DNA of 64,000 bases, taken from positions 186,001-250,000 of the forward strand of contig NZ_JAJJJF010000002.1 in NCBI RefSeq assembly GCF_022458745.1, given 5' to 3'. Made by a program: the position numbers and the translations under genes. Positions 54,243-63,162 of this stretch are shown in pieces (within the stretch, counting starts at the first letter, position 1; each line of letters starts with the position of its first letter). The notes beneath the pieces are model-generated. The model was not told the DNA's origin and did not search any database. It worked only from the letters and a program-made list of their open reading frames with translations. The stretch comes from Bacillus piscicola. GTDB lineage: Bacteria > Bacillota > Bacilli > Bacillales > Marinococcaceae.

Positions 54243-56279
54243 ATGGGAGCAAGAGAATTTTCAGTATTATTTGGTGTTATTTTAATTGTTATTATGCTTA
54301 TTATCCCGCTGCCTACAGTGATACTCGATATTTTAATCATCATAAATATTTCTCTTGCTCTCGTTATTATTTTAATTTCGATGAACACGAAAGAGCCGCT
54401 GGAATTCTCAATATTCCCGACACTACTTTTACTCGTAACCCTCTTTCGTCTTGGACTGAATGTATCCACCACCCGTTCGATACTTGGGAATGCGGACGGA
54501 GGAAACGTCATTGACACGTTCGGAAGCTTTGTAATCGGCGGCAGTCCGCTAGTAGGTTTTGTCGTCTTTCTTATATTGATCATCATTCAGTTTGTCGTCA
54601 TCGTAAAAGGGGCGGAGCGTGTTTCAGAAGTCGGCGCTCGCTTTACGTTAGACGCAATGCCGGGGAAACAGATGAGCATTGATGCGGATTTAAATGCGGG
54701 AATGATCTCAGATCAAGAAGCAAAGGAACGCCGCCAAAAAATTGAACGGGAAGCAGACTTTTACGGTTCGATGGACGGTGCCAGCAAATTTGTCAAAGGA
54801 GATGCGATTGCAGGCATAGTAATCGTCATTATCAACATGATTTTCGGGCTTATTATCGGGATGGTTCAGCACGGACTTGGTGTTGGCGAAGCGGCGAGTA
54901 CGTATACGCTCCTTACTGTCGGGGACGGCCTTGTCAGCCAGATTCCAGCTCTCCTCGTATCAACAGCTACCGGTATCGTCGTTACACGAGCCGCATCCGA
55001 GGGAAATCTCGGCCAAGATGTGACAGGGCAACTGCTCGCTTATCCGAAAATGCTGTATATTGCCGCCGGGGTTGTTTTCATGCTAGGTGTGTTCACACCA
55101 ATTCACGTATTGCTTACGACCATGATTGCAGTGGGGATCGCCGTCCTGGCGTTTGTCATGAGTCAGGCGGAAGAAAAACGTATCGAGGAAGAAGCGGAAC
55201 CGGAAGAAGAAGCCGAGGAAGAACAATTAAATTCGCCAGAGAATGTTGTGGGCTTGCTGACGATTGATCCGATTGAATTTGAATTTGGCTATGGACTTAT
55301 TCCGCTTGCGGATGCAAGCCAAGGCGGCGATCTATTAGACCGAGTCGTTATGATACGTCGACAGCTTGCGCTTGAAATGGGAATGGTCGTTCCCGTTATT
55401 CGTATCCGCGATAATATACAGCTCCAACCGAATGAATATGTGATCAAGATGAGGGGAAATGAAGTGGCACGCGGGGAACTCTTACTTGATCATTACATGG
55501 CAATGAGTCCGGGTGTAGAGGATGAAAATATTACGGGTATTGAGACAACAGAACCCGCCTTTGGACTACCGGCTCTCTGGATAGGTGAGGAAAAGAAAGA
55601 GCAGGCGGAACTTGCCGGATATACGGTAGTAGACCCGCCATCTGTTGTATCTACCCACTTGACAGAAGTCATAAAAGCACATGCTCATGAACTCTTAGGG
55701 CGCGAAGAGACAAAACAACTGGTTGATCATTTGAAAGAAAGCTATCCAACCTTGGTCGAAGAGGTGACCCCTGGGATACTAACGCTCGGCGATATCCAGA
55801 AAGTGCTCGCTAATTTACTAAAGGAAAAAGTATCGATTCGCAATCTGCCGACAATCTTCGAGACGCTCGCTGAATATGGGCAGCTGACAAAGGATATGAC
55901 CCTTGTCACTGAGTATGTCCGCCAATCTTTATCCCGGCAGATCACAAAGCAGTATGCCGTGCCGGGTGAAGCGCTCTATGTGGTGACTTTAAGCGGGCAG
56001 GCAGAGAAGAAAATAGCCGATGCTGTTCAGCAGACAGAGCATGGCAATTACTTAGCAATGAACCCGGAAGAGTCCCAACAGTTTATGGAAAATATTGCAA
56101 GCGAGGCTGAACGATTGTCGGAGATGGGGCAATCTCCTATTCTCTTATGTTCACCGGCCGTCCGTATGTACATTCGCCAGATGATTGAGCGGTTTTTCCC
56201 ACAAGTACCTGTACTTTCTTATAATGAACTGGAGCCGACGGTGGAAATCCAAAGCGTAGGAGTAGTGAATACCGAATGA
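54243..56279 (+). CDS. flhA: Flagellar export protein FlhA
   Basis: A 678-residue protein: eight predicted membrane helices (about 5-300) with the FHIPEP-family signature RVSEVGARFTLDAMPGKQMS (about 127-146), and a large cytoplasmic domain that binds chaperone-substrate complexes. The linker is rich in acidic residues (RIEEEAEPEEEAEEEQ, about 315-330). AAAAAGGAG precedes the ATG. Its stop overlaps flhF as ATGA. Confidence 0.97.
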   Translation: MGAREFSVLFGVILIVIMLIIPLPTVILDILIIINISLALVIILISMNTKEPLEFSIFPTLLLLVTLFRLGLNVSTTRSILGNADGGNVIDTFGSFVIGGSPLVGFVVFLILIIIQFVVIVKGAERVSEVGARFTLDAMPGKQMSIDADLNAGMISDQEAKERRQKIEREADFYGSMDGASKFVKGDAIAGIVIVIINMIFGLIIGMVQHGLGVGEAASTYTLLTVGDGLVSQIPALLVSTATGIVVTRAASEGNLGQDVTGQLLAYPKMLYIAAGVVFMLGVFTPIHVLLTTMIAVGIAVLAFVMSQAEEKRIEEEAEPEEEAEEEQLNSPENVVGLLTIDPIEFEFGYGLIPLADASQGGDLLDRVVMIRRQLALEMGMVVPVIRIRDNIQLQPNEYVIKMRGNEVARGELLLDHYMAMSPGVEDENITGIETTEPAFGLPALWIGEEKKEQAELAGYTVVDPPSVVSTHLTEVIKAHAHELLGREETKQLVDHLKESYPTLVEEVTPGILTLGDIQKVLANLLKEKVSIRNLPTIFETLAEYGQLTKDMTLVTEYVRQSLSRQITKQYAVPGEALYVVTLSGQAEKKIADAVQQTEHGNYLAMNPEESQQFMENIASEAERLSEMGQSPILLCSPAVRMYIRQMIERFFPQVPVLSYNELEPTVEIQSVGVVNTE

Positions 56280-57409
56280 GAGTAAAAAAATTTACTGCTA
56301 AAGATATGCCGGAAGCGATGAAGAAAATCAGGGCGGAGTTAGGAGACAGCGCGGTGATTCTTAATTCCAAACCCGCGGTGACAGGTGGATTTTTCGGTTT
56401 GTTTATGAAAAAGGGCATCGAAGTAATCGCAGCAATTGATGAAGAAACAGCAGCACCGCTCCGGAATTCGAAAAGAATATCGAAAGAAACGAAAGAAAAG
56501 GTTGCTCCTATTCATGGTGACATTCACCAGAAGAAAAATATTGAAAAAGAAATGCGTTTATTAAAAGATCGGCTTGCCTCGCTTGAAGGGAGTAAAACTG
56601 CAGAAACCAAGCATTATCCGCCGCCGATTAAGTCTATGGACGAGTTGCTGAGGGAACAAGGCATAACGAGCAAAATCCGCAGTAACCTTGCTGAAAAACT
56701 CTTAACAGCTTGGTATCGTGCAGACGTCCCGAATGCTGCTTTAGTTGCAGACGAAGCAAGGATTTACATGGAAAAGCTGTTGACGGAAGTGGGAATGGGA
56801 CCGGCAGAGCCTCCTAGAAAATTCATTAACCTCATCGGTCCGACGGGTGTTGGAAAAACAACTACCATTGCGAAAATCGCCGCTCATTATCATCTCGAAA
56901 AAAAGCAATCCGTGGCGTTTATTACGACAGACACGTTCCGGATTGCGGCGGTTGAACAGTTAAAAACATATGCGAAAATCCTTGAAATTCCGATCGAGAC
57001 AGCATACTCCCTGGACGACTTTCAAAAAGCAAAAGAGCTTTTTCGCGATAAAGATTTAATACTCGTTGATTCAGCAGGACGTAATTTTCAAGATCCGCTT
57101 TACGTAAAGGAGTTGCAGAAAGTTATTGATTTCGACGACGGTATGGCGACGTATCTCGTGTTGGCGTTAACGTCTAAGTATCAAGATATGAAAAATATAT
57201 TCGATCAATTTTCTCACATCCCGATTGATCAATTTATTTTCACAAAAAAAGATGAAACAGCTTCCTGCGGGGCGCTTTTCAACATGATTGCGGAGACGTC
57301 CGTCGGCGCCGCCTACATCACAACAGGACAAAATGTTCCCGATGACATGGAGAAGGCGGCAGCTGAGAGAATGGTAGATTGGCTGCTGGCGGGGTACCGT
57401 TATGAATGA
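56276..57409 (+). CDS. flhF: Flagellar placement GTPase FlhF
   Basis: A 377-residue SRP-type GTPase that sets the site of new basal bodies. The N-terminal B domain (MRVKKFTAKDMPEAMKKIRA) and the NG core are present, with [20 protein letters not shown] (about 189-208), DTFRIAAVEQLKTYA near 224, ILVDSAGRNFQDPLY near 262 and FTKKDETASCGALFNM near 322. The ftsY and ffh genes in this window are its paralogues. Confidence 0.96.
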   Translation: MRVKKFTAKDMPEAMKKIRAELGDSAVILNSKPAVTGGFFGLFMKKGIEVIAAIDEETAAPLRNSKRISKETKEKVAPIHGDIHQKKNIEKEMRLLKDRLASLEGSKTAETKHYPPPIKSMDELLREQGITSKIRSNLAEKLLTAWYRADVPNAALVADEARIYMEKLLTEVGMGPAEPPRKFINLIGPTGVGKTTTIAKIAAHYHLEKKQSVAFITTDTFRIAAVEQLKTYAKILEIPIETAYSLDDFQKAKELFRDKDLILVDSAGRNFQDPLYVKELQKVIDFDDGMATYLVLALTSKYQDMKNIFDQFSHIPIDQFIFTKKDETASCGALFNMIAETSVGAAYITTGQNVPDDMEKAAAERMVDWLLAGYRYE

Positions 57410-58277
57410 TCAAGCACGTAATTTGCGGAAATGGATGAACGAGGCAAAGCGAACAGACAGTATAGAAACGAAAGTGGTCGCAGTAACGAGTGGAAAGGGA
57501 GGAGTCGGCAAATCGAATATCTCCTTAAACCTTGCCATGGCACTTGCCAAACAAGGAAAAAAAATACTCGTTATTGATCTCGATATCGGGATGGCGAACA
57601 TTGATATTTTAATGGGAAAAGAGGCTGTTTTTCACGTTGCTGATTTGCTAAACGGTGAGCAGGGGATCTGGGACGTGATGACGGAAGGGCCGTTCGGTAT
57701 TCAAGTGATTGCCGGAGGCTCAGGTCTACGCGATATCTTTCATTTGACCCGCGACAAACAGGAACGCTTTTCCAAACAAATGGAGATGCTGGATGGTTAT
57801 TTTGACTATATTCTCTTTGATATGGGTGCCGGTGCCAGTGCGGAAAGCCTGCAGTTTGTGCTTGCAGCAGACGAGGCGGTCGTTGTGACAACCCCTGAGC
57901 CGACTTCCATTACAGACGCATACGCCATGCTTAAATACATGTACGGAAAAAATCAAGAATTACCGGCCTCGCTCGTTATTAACCGTGCCTATTCAACGAA
58001 GGAAGGAGAGCAGGCTGCGAATAATATCCGCCATGCAGTAGAACGTTTCCTTCATAAAAAAGTAAAGTTGTTAGGGATTATACCTCATGATAAGCATGTC
58101 TATAAGTCAGTAATTCAACAAAGACCCTTTTTAGCTGCATATCCAGCTTCACCAGCAGCACTTGCCGTAAAGCGCTGTGCTGCAACTTTCAGCGGCGAGA
58201 GAACAATAACTTCAGAACGAAGAACGTACCAACGGTTCATCGGGAAACTCAAATTGTTGTTGAACAAGGGGGAATGA
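57402..58277 (+). CDS. flhG: Flagellar number regulator FlhG (YlxH)
   Basis: A 291-residue MinD/ParA ATPase that controls flagellar number and pattern by acting on FlhF. The FlhF-activating N-terminal peptide MNDQARNLRKWMNEAK is seen, then the deviant Walker A SGKGGVGKSNISLNLAMALA (about 30-49) and VIDLDIGMANIDILMG (about 57-72). It overlaps flhF by eight bases. The C-terminal KLLLNKGE end is shared with Bacillus YlxH. Confidence 0.96.
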   Translation: MNDQARNLRKWMNEAKRTDSIETKVVAVTSGKGGVGKSNISLNLAMALAKQGKKILVIDLDIGMANIDILMGKEAVFHVADLLNGEQGIWDVMTEGPFGIQVIAGGSGLRDIFHLTRDKQERFSKQMEMLDGYFDYILFDMGAGASAESLQFVLAADEAVVVTTPEPTSITDAYAMLKYMYGKNQELPASLVINRAYSTKEGEQAANNIRHAVERFLHKKVKLLGIIPHDKHVYKSVIQQRPFLAAYPASPAALAVKRCAATFSGERTITSERRTYQRFIGKLKLLLNKGE

Positions 58278-59344
58278 TAGTGATTCATGTGTTAGTCGTA
58301 GATGACTCCGCTTTTATGCGGAAACTAATTTCTGATTTTATTAATGAACAATCAGATATGAAGGCAGCAGGGACGGCCCGAAACGGGGAAGACGCCTTGA
58401 ATAAATTAGCAGCCGGCCATTATGATGTCGTTACACTAGACATTGAGATGCCTGTAATGGGCGGTTTGACAGCGTTACGAAAGATCATGATAAAGGAACG
58501 GCCGCTTCCGGTTGTCATGGTCAGTTCATTAACGGTACAAGGTGCTACACAGACGCTTGAAGCGATGGATATAGGTGCCGTAGATGTTGTGGCCAAGCCA
58601 TCCGGTTCTATTTCACTTAATCTGCATGAAGTTAAGGAGGAATTAATTTATAAAATTAGAGCAGCTGCAGGTGTCAATATGGAAGCACACCTCAATAGAG
58701 GCAGAAGGAAGGCAGAGATGGTTGTTCGAATCCCGACGAAGCCGGCAGCTGTTACAGGCAGCGCTGTGATTGGCATCGGGACATCGACTGGCGGCCCTAA
58801 AGCCCTTCAGTATATTCTGCCGCGGCTCCAGGCTGATTTGCGCGCACCTATTTTTATTGTTCAACACATGCCTCCCGGTTTCACCCGTTCGCTTGCGGAC
58901 CGTCTTAATCGAGAAAGCTCTATCACCGTTAAGGAAGCAGCTCATGACGAAACAGCTGAGAAAGGGACGGTTTATATCGCGCCGGGGGGGAAACAGTTAT
59001 CCGTAGAAAAACGAGAACACTCTCTCGTAATGAAAGTGACCGAAGCACCACCGGTGAATGGCCATCGACCGTCTGTGGATGTTTTGTTTTCATCGCTTGC
59101 ACGCCTTCACGATTATGATATGACTGGCATTATTTTGACCGGAATGGGCCGTGACGGTGCCCGAGGATTAAAAGAAATGAAGCAACAGGGTAACTGTGTG
59201 GCGGTGGCCGAATCGGAAAAGACAGCGATTGTGTACGGTATGCCCAAGGCTGCGTTCGAAGAGACGGATATTGACTATAGCTTGGAACTCGGTGAACTCC
59301 CCTCCTTTCTTAATAGTCAACACTCCCTTTCACTACATCACTAA
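58274..59344 (+). CDS. cheB: Chemotaxis protein-glutamate methylesterase CheB
   Basis: A 356-residue two-domain response regulator that removes methyl groups from chemoreceptors. The receiver has Asp56 in VVTLDIEMPVMGG and VLVVDDSAFMRKL. The esterase domain has catalytic Ser171 (IGTSTGGPKAL), His198 (VQHMPPGFTRSLADRLN) and a C-terminal Asp in ILTGMGRDGARGL. In B. subtilis the next genes are cheA and cheW; here cheC follows after 15 bases, so CheA must come from elsewhere. Start ATG 58274 overlaps flhG; GTG 58280 is an alternative. Confidence 0.96.
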   Translation: MIVIHVLVVDDSAFMRKLISDFINEQSDMKAAGTARNGEDALNKLAAGHYDVVTLDIEMPVMGGLTALRKIMIKERPLPVVMVSSLTVQGATQTLEAMDIGAVDVVAKPSGSISLNLHEVKEELIYKIRAAAGVNMEAHLNRGRRKAEMVVRIPTKPAAVTGSAVIGIGTSTGGPKALQYILPRLQADLRAPIFIVQHMPPGFTRSLADRLNRESSITVKEAAHDETAEKGTVYIAPGGKQLSVEKREHSLVMKVTEAPPVNGHRPSVDVLFSSLARLHDYDMTGIILTGMGRDGARGLKEMKQQGNCVAVAESEKTAIVYGMPKAAFEETDIDYSLELGELPSFLNSQHSLSLHH

Positions 59345-59359
59345 AAGGCAGGTAAAAGA

Positions 59360-59995
59360 ATGGAACTGATACAACGTATTCAACCGTTGCATTTAGACGT
59401 GTTAAAAGAAGCAGGGAATATTGGGGCAGGGAATGCTGCTACAGCTTTATCAAGTCTTTTGAATAAAACGATTGACATGAAGGTGCCCGCTGTCCGTGTT
59501 GTTTCATTTCAAGAAGTTCAGGCTTTAGCCGGAGGGGCCGAGACACTTGTTGTGGCTGCTTTTCTTCGCATTACCGGAGAAGCGCCAGGCAGCATGTTTC
59601 TAATACTACAAAAAAGTGAAGCAGAGCATTTAGCTGCTGCACTCACCGGACAACGTGTGGACATCGGCAATGACGATTTAGAGGAAATGGCAGTTTCTGC
59701 TTTGCAAGAGACGAGTAATATATTGGCCGGCTCATATTTGTCTGCGTTGTCAGATTTCACTTCCATTAATATGCAGCCGTCTGTACCTGCACTTGCGATT
59801 GATATGGCAGGTGCCTTGTTGGATGCAGGATTTGTTGAAATGTCACAGGTTGGCGACTACGCAATCGTGATCGATACCGTAATGGAAGAACCAGAAAAAA
59901 CAGGGGAATCTGCATCAATCGGTCAGTTTTTTCTGCTGCCGGATCCTGATGCCTTTCGACAGATTTTCCGGGCTTTAGGGGTAAACATGCCATGA
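59360..59995 (+). CDS. cheC: CheY-P phosphatase CheC
   Basis: A 211-residue CheC. Two phosphatase motifs are intact: LKEAGNIGAGNAATALSSLL (about 14-33) and VSALQETSNILAGSYLSALS (about 112-131), each with the Glu and Asn needed for catalysis. The CheD-binding side is not separately recognisable by eye. cheD overlaps as ATGA, which supports the CheC-CheD complex. Confidence 0.96.
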   Translation: MELIQRIQPLHLDVLKEAGNIGAGNAATALSSLLNKTIDMKVPAVRVVSFQEVQALAGGAETLVVAAFLRITGEAPGSMFLILQKSEAEHLAAALTGQRVDIGNDDLEEMAVSALQETSNILAGSYLSALSDFTSINMQPSVPALAIDMAGALLDAGFVEMSQVGDYAIVIDTVMEEPEKTGESASIGQFFLLPDPDAFRQIFRALGVNMP

Positions 59996-60492
59996 CGGTA
60001 ACCGAAAAACAAATTATTAAAGTGGGGATGGCCGACTGGAAAGCAGTGTCAGCTCCAGATGCAATCCGCACGTCCGGGCTCGGCTCATGTGTAGGAATTG
60101 TCATCTATGATGATAAAAGGCATACAGCAGCACTTGCCCATATTATGCTTCCCGATTCAAAAATGGCGAGAAACAAAGCGCTGAATCGTGCGAAATTTGC
60201 CGATACAGCGATCGCTGATGTTCTGCTTGCATTAAAGGCAAAGGGCTGCAGTGCCTTCCAATTAAAAGCAAAGATGGCAGGTGGGGCACAGATGTTTAGC
60301 TTCTCATCAGGAAGTGACATGATGCGTATTGGCCCTCGTAATGCCGAAGCCGTAAAGCACATTTTGAAAGAAAATAACATCCCCCTCCTCGCTGAAGATA
60401 CAGGAGGGAATAAAGGAAGGACGATAACATTTTATCCTGAAACAACATCGCTCCATATCCGTACGATTCACCAAGGCGAGACAGTGATTTAA
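59992..60492 (+). CDS. cheD: Chemoreceptor glutamine deamidase CheD
   Basis: A 166-residue deamidase. The catalytic triad is visible: Thr27, Cys33 (RTSGLGSCVGIVIYDD) and His50 (ALAHIMLP), at the same relative spacing as in Thermotoga CheD. It activates receptors and binds CheC. It is coupled to cheC and lies 19 bases ahead of sigD. Confidence 0.96.
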   Translation: MTVTEKQIIKVGMADWKAVSAPDAIRTSGLGSCVGIVIYDDKRHTAALAHIMLPDSKMARNKALNRAKFADTAIADVLLALKAKGCSAFQLKAKMAGGAQMFSFSSGSDMMRIGPRNAEAVKHILKENNIPLLAEDTGGNKGRTITFYPETTSLHIRTIHQGETVI

Positions 60493-60511
60493 AGAAAGGA
60501 GGTTGTCGATA

Positions 60512-61282
60512 ATGCGTTCTACATCTCATGCCCATCAACAGTGGTGGGATCAATGGCTCGAAAAGGATGATAACGAAGCGGCTAATCACTTAATTGAAGC
60601 ATACATGCCGCTTGTCCACTACCACGTGCAGCGAATAGGTTCTACCCTTCCACGTAACGTTTCCAAAGATGACTTAGTAAGCCATGGATTAGCCGGACTC
60701 TATGATGCTATGAAAAAATTCGACTTCACACGAGATTTGAAATTTGACACGTATGCATCGATCCGCATCAGAGGGGCTATTATTGATGGGCTTCGCCAGG
60801 AAGATTGGATGCCAAGGTCTCTAAGAGAAAAATCAAAAAAAGTTGAAGAGACCATCAGTAGGCTGGAGCAAGAGCAGGGCCGTTTTGTGACAGAAGAAGA
60901 AGTCGGCAAGGTGTTAAATATGGACGCCGAAGAAGTGAGAAAGATAGTGACAGAAACATTGTTTGCTAATACACTTTCCATAGATGAGGAGACACCGGAA
61001 GGAGATAGAGAGGAAACATTCCGCACTGCCATTGAAGATAAGTCCGCATTATCTCCTGAAGACAGTTTGCTGAAAGCCGTTTTAGTAGACGAGCTTGCTA
61101 AGGAAATCGCCCGCTTGCCTGAAAAGGAAAAAACAGTACTCGGTTTGTTTTACGAAGAAGAAATAACACTAACGGAAATTGGCGAGATCATGAGCTTATC
61201 CGTATCACGAATATCACAGATTCACTCGAAAGCCCTTTTCCGCCTCAAGCAAGTACTTACTAAAAGATGGAACCACGTCTGA
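60512..61282 (+). CDS. sigD: RNA polymerase sigma-D (motility sigma factor)
   Basis: A 256-residue FliA-type sigma factor for late flagellar, autolysin and chemotaxis genes. Region 2 has KFDFTRDLKFDTYASIRIRG (about 66-85) and GAIIDGLRQEDWMPRSLREK. Region 4 has EEITLTEIGEIMSLSVSRIS (about 220-239) as the -35 helix-turn-helix. ATG 60512 is chosen, nine bases after AAAGGAGG; the in-frame TTG 60503 abuts that site. Confidence 0.97.
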   Translation: MRSTSHAHQQWWDQWLEKDDNEAANHLIEAYMPLVHYHVQRIGSTLPRNVSKDDLVSHGLAGLYDAMKKFDFTRDLKFDTYASIRIRGAIIDGLRQEDWMPRSLREKSKKVEETISRLEQEQGRFVTEEEVGKVLNMDAEEVRKIVTETLFANTLSIDEETPEGDREETFRTAIEDKSALSPEDSLLKAVLVDELAKEIARLPEKEKTVLGLFYEEEITLTEIGEIMSLSVSRISQIHSKALFRLKQVLTKRWNHV

Positions 61283-61316
61283 AAAGCTACTTCCTAAGGA
61301 AAAGGAGTAAATGCCT

Positions 61317-61634
61317 ATGAGTTGGAAAGCAGTGGAATTACAAGTCGCTATTCCACGGACACAAGAGGTCGGAAAAATGCAAGAACAATTGCAACAACGC
61401 GGGCAGGCCGCTCAAGACAGACTTGCTTTTCAGCAGGAAAGAGAAGAGGAACAAGAGCGAGTTCAAGTAACAGCTAAACAGCAGACAGAAAAAAATACAT
61501 TTTCAAAAGATCAGGACAGCCGCCACTCTGACCGTGATTCGCAATTTCACCAAAGAAGACGACAGGAAGCGGAGAAGGACACCCCTTCTCCCTCCCATCC
61601 TTATAAAGGAAATACAATTGATTTTACAGGGTAG
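61317..61634 (+). CDS. Small flagellar-operon protein between sigD and swrB
   Basis: A 105-residue, very hydrophilic protein starting MSWKAVELQVAIPRTQEVGK. The N-terminal 25 residues look conserved among Bacillaceae proteins at this place. The rest is Gln/Glu/Arg-rich and probably an extended helix (QRGQAAQDRLAFQQEREEEQ), then a disordered stretch ending in NTIDFTG. It has no membrane segment or known domain. ATG 61317 is better spaced from AAAGGAG than ATG 61311. B. subtilis lacks an equivalent between sigD and swrB, and the function is unknown. Confidence 0.72.
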   Translation: MSWKAVELQVAIPRTQEVGKMQEQLQQRGQAAQDRLAFQQEREEEQERVQVTAKQQTEKNTFSKDQDSRHSDRDSQFHQRRRQEAEKDTPSPSHPYKGNTIDFTG

Positions 61635-61643
61635 GAATCCATT

Positions 61644-62099
61644 ATGATGATTCTTTTTATCGTTGTCAGCCTTTCACTGCATTTGCTTGCTTTCTTTTTC
61701 ATTATCATTATCTTTCAGGAACAACGCAGCTTAAAAAAAGAACGTCGTGATTTGCAAGGGCTCCGTGAGGAAATAGAAGAGTTGCTCACCCAGGCACTGG
61801 ACGATATCAACGCTGAAAACAGTGAACTAAAAGAAGCTCTTGAGGCAGCAGAGGCTGAAAGAGAGCCGAGGCGCTGGGAAGAGCAGGAGAAAGTCTATGA
61901 TCCTGTTCAACTTCTTAGCACTACTGAGAAAGAAGAATACCATCCCCCTTCTCCAGAAAAAGCTGTTACCGTGGAGAAATCACTGCAAGCGGAAGTGTTA
62001 TCACTTGCCTCTCATGGGTATGAAAATAAAGAAATAGCCAAGAAATTAAAGATCGGTCAAACAGAAGTTGAACTGCTTCTGAAATTTTACGACAAATAA
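61644..62099 (+). CDS. swrB: SwrB-like swarming/flagellar assembly protein
   Basis: A 151-residue protein with one N-terminal membrane helix (MMILFIVVSLSLHLLAFFFI), a coiled coil (about 32-75, rich in Glu, Leu and Arg), and a C-terminal helix-turn-helix-like segment (GYENKEIAKKLKIGQTEVEL). B. subtilis SwrB has the same layout and the same position between sigD and rpsB; it activates the FliP-dependent export switch. The call rests on layout and position more than on full sequence identity. Confidence 0.82.
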   Translation: MMILFIVVSLSLHLLAFFFIIIIFQEQRSLKKERRDLQGLREEIEELLTQALDDINAENSELKEALEAAEAEREPRRWEEQEKVYDPVQLLSTTEKEEYHPPSPEKAVTVEKSLQAEVLSLASHGYENKEIAKKLKIGQTEVELLLKFYDK

Positions 62100-62110
62100 A
62101 GCAGATCTTC

Positions 62111-62139
62111 TTGCGTTGCAGCAAGACGTGTGATATATT
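62111..62139 (+). promoter_or_regulatory. Promoter of rpsB-tsf
   Basis: TTGCGT (62111-62116) and TATATT (62134-62139) are 17 bases apart, with TG one base before the -10. The leader to rpsB is about 105 bases, long enough to hold an autoregulatory structure; I could not define one. Confidence 0.72.
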
Positions 62140-62249
62140 AATTCACGGTGTTACTACACACGTTCGGCTGATTTAAGCAAAGGTGCCTGATAGCAGGTCT
62201 TGTTTAAAGAAGATGCGAGCGGAGGAAAAAACCAAAGGAGGAATAAAAA

Positions 62250-63005
62250 ATGGCAGTTATCTCTATGAAACAGCTGCTTGAGGCAGGGGTTCATTTCGGT
62301 CACCAAACGCGCCGTTGGAACCCAAAAATGAGCCGTTACATCTTTACAGAAAGAAACGGCATCTACATTATTGATTTACAGAAAACCGTTAAAAAGGTAG
62401 AAGAAGCGTATAATTACGTTCGTGACCTTGCTGCAGACGGCGGCAAAGTGCTCTTTGTCGGTACGAAAAAGCAAGCGCAAGATTCTGTGCGTGAAGAAGC
62501 GATCCGCTCTGGCATGTACTACATTAATCATCGCTGGCTCGGTGGGACGCTTACTAACTTTGCGACCATCCGTAAGCGTATCAACCGCTTAAAGGATATT
62601 GAAAAAATGCAGGAAGACGGCACATTTGATGTACTTCCTAAAAAAGAAGTTATGTTGTTGAAAAAAGAAATGGACCGTCTGGAAAAGTTCTTGGGCGGAA
62701 TTAAAGAAATGAACGATCTTCCGGATGCTATTTTCATTATTGATCCGCGTAAAGAGCGGATCGCAGTAGCAGAGGCTCATAAGTTGAACATTCCAATTAT
62801 CTCTATTGTGGACACAAACTGTGACCCGGATGAAATTGATAAAGTGATCCCTGGAAACGACGACGCCATCCGTGCGGTCCGTCTTTTAACTTCTAAAATG
62901 GCTGATGCTGTTATTGAAGGTACACAAGGTGCATCACAACAAGAAGCAGAAGAGCAGCAAGCATTACAAGAAGAAGTAAAGGAAGAAGAGGAATCTCTCT
63001 CCTAA
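62250..63005 (+). CDS. rpsB: 30S ribosomal protein S2
   Basis: A 251-residue small-subunit protein. It opens [20 protein letters not shown], and [20 protein letters not shown] (about 68-87) and [20 protein letters not shown] (about 91-110) are strictly conserved. The C-terminal 30 residues are Glu/Gln-rich and probably disordered. A CAAAGGAGG site is well placed. Confidence 0.98.
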   Translation: MAVISMKQLLEAGVHFGHQTRRWNPKMSRYIFTERNGIYIIDLQKTVKKVEEAYNYVRDLAADGGKVLFVGTKKQAQDSVREEAIRSGMYYINHRWLGGTLTNFATIRKRINRLKDIEKMQEDGTFDVLPKKEVMLLKKEMDRLEKFLGGIKEMNDLPDAIFIIDPRKERIAVAEAHKLNIPIISIVDTNCDPDEIDKVIPGNDDAIRAVRLLTSKMADAVIEGTQGASQQEAEEQQALQEEVKEEEESLS

Positions 63006-63018
63006 GATTAACTAAAAA

Positions 63019-63042
63019 AGCTGCGGCTTCTTCCGGGCAGCT
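63019..63042 (+). promoter_or_regulatory. Small hairpin after rpsB
   Basis: AGCTGC (63019-63024) pairs with GCAGCT (63037-63042), with an inner GG/CC. It has no T-run and stands directly before the terminator-like hairpin. Confidence 0.5.
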
Positions 63043-63054
63043 ATAGAATGAATG

Positions 63055-63098
63055 AAAAAAGGGTGATAAAAGGGGAGTGCCCTTTTTCACCCTTTTTT
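63055..63098 (+). terminator. Strong terminator or attenuator between rpsB and tsf
   Basis: AAAAAAGGGTG (63055-63065) pairs with CACCCTTTTTT (63088-63098), and AAAAGGG with CCCTTTT inside, giving a nearly continuous stem of about 18 bp around GAGTG, ending in a six-T run. It would lower tsf expression unless tsf has its own promoter. Confidence 0.85.
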
Positions 63099-63162
63099 AC
63101 AGCGCACGGCAGACAGTACCATCTTTTAGATTGGATTACAACCACCTTAAGGAGGAATATCA

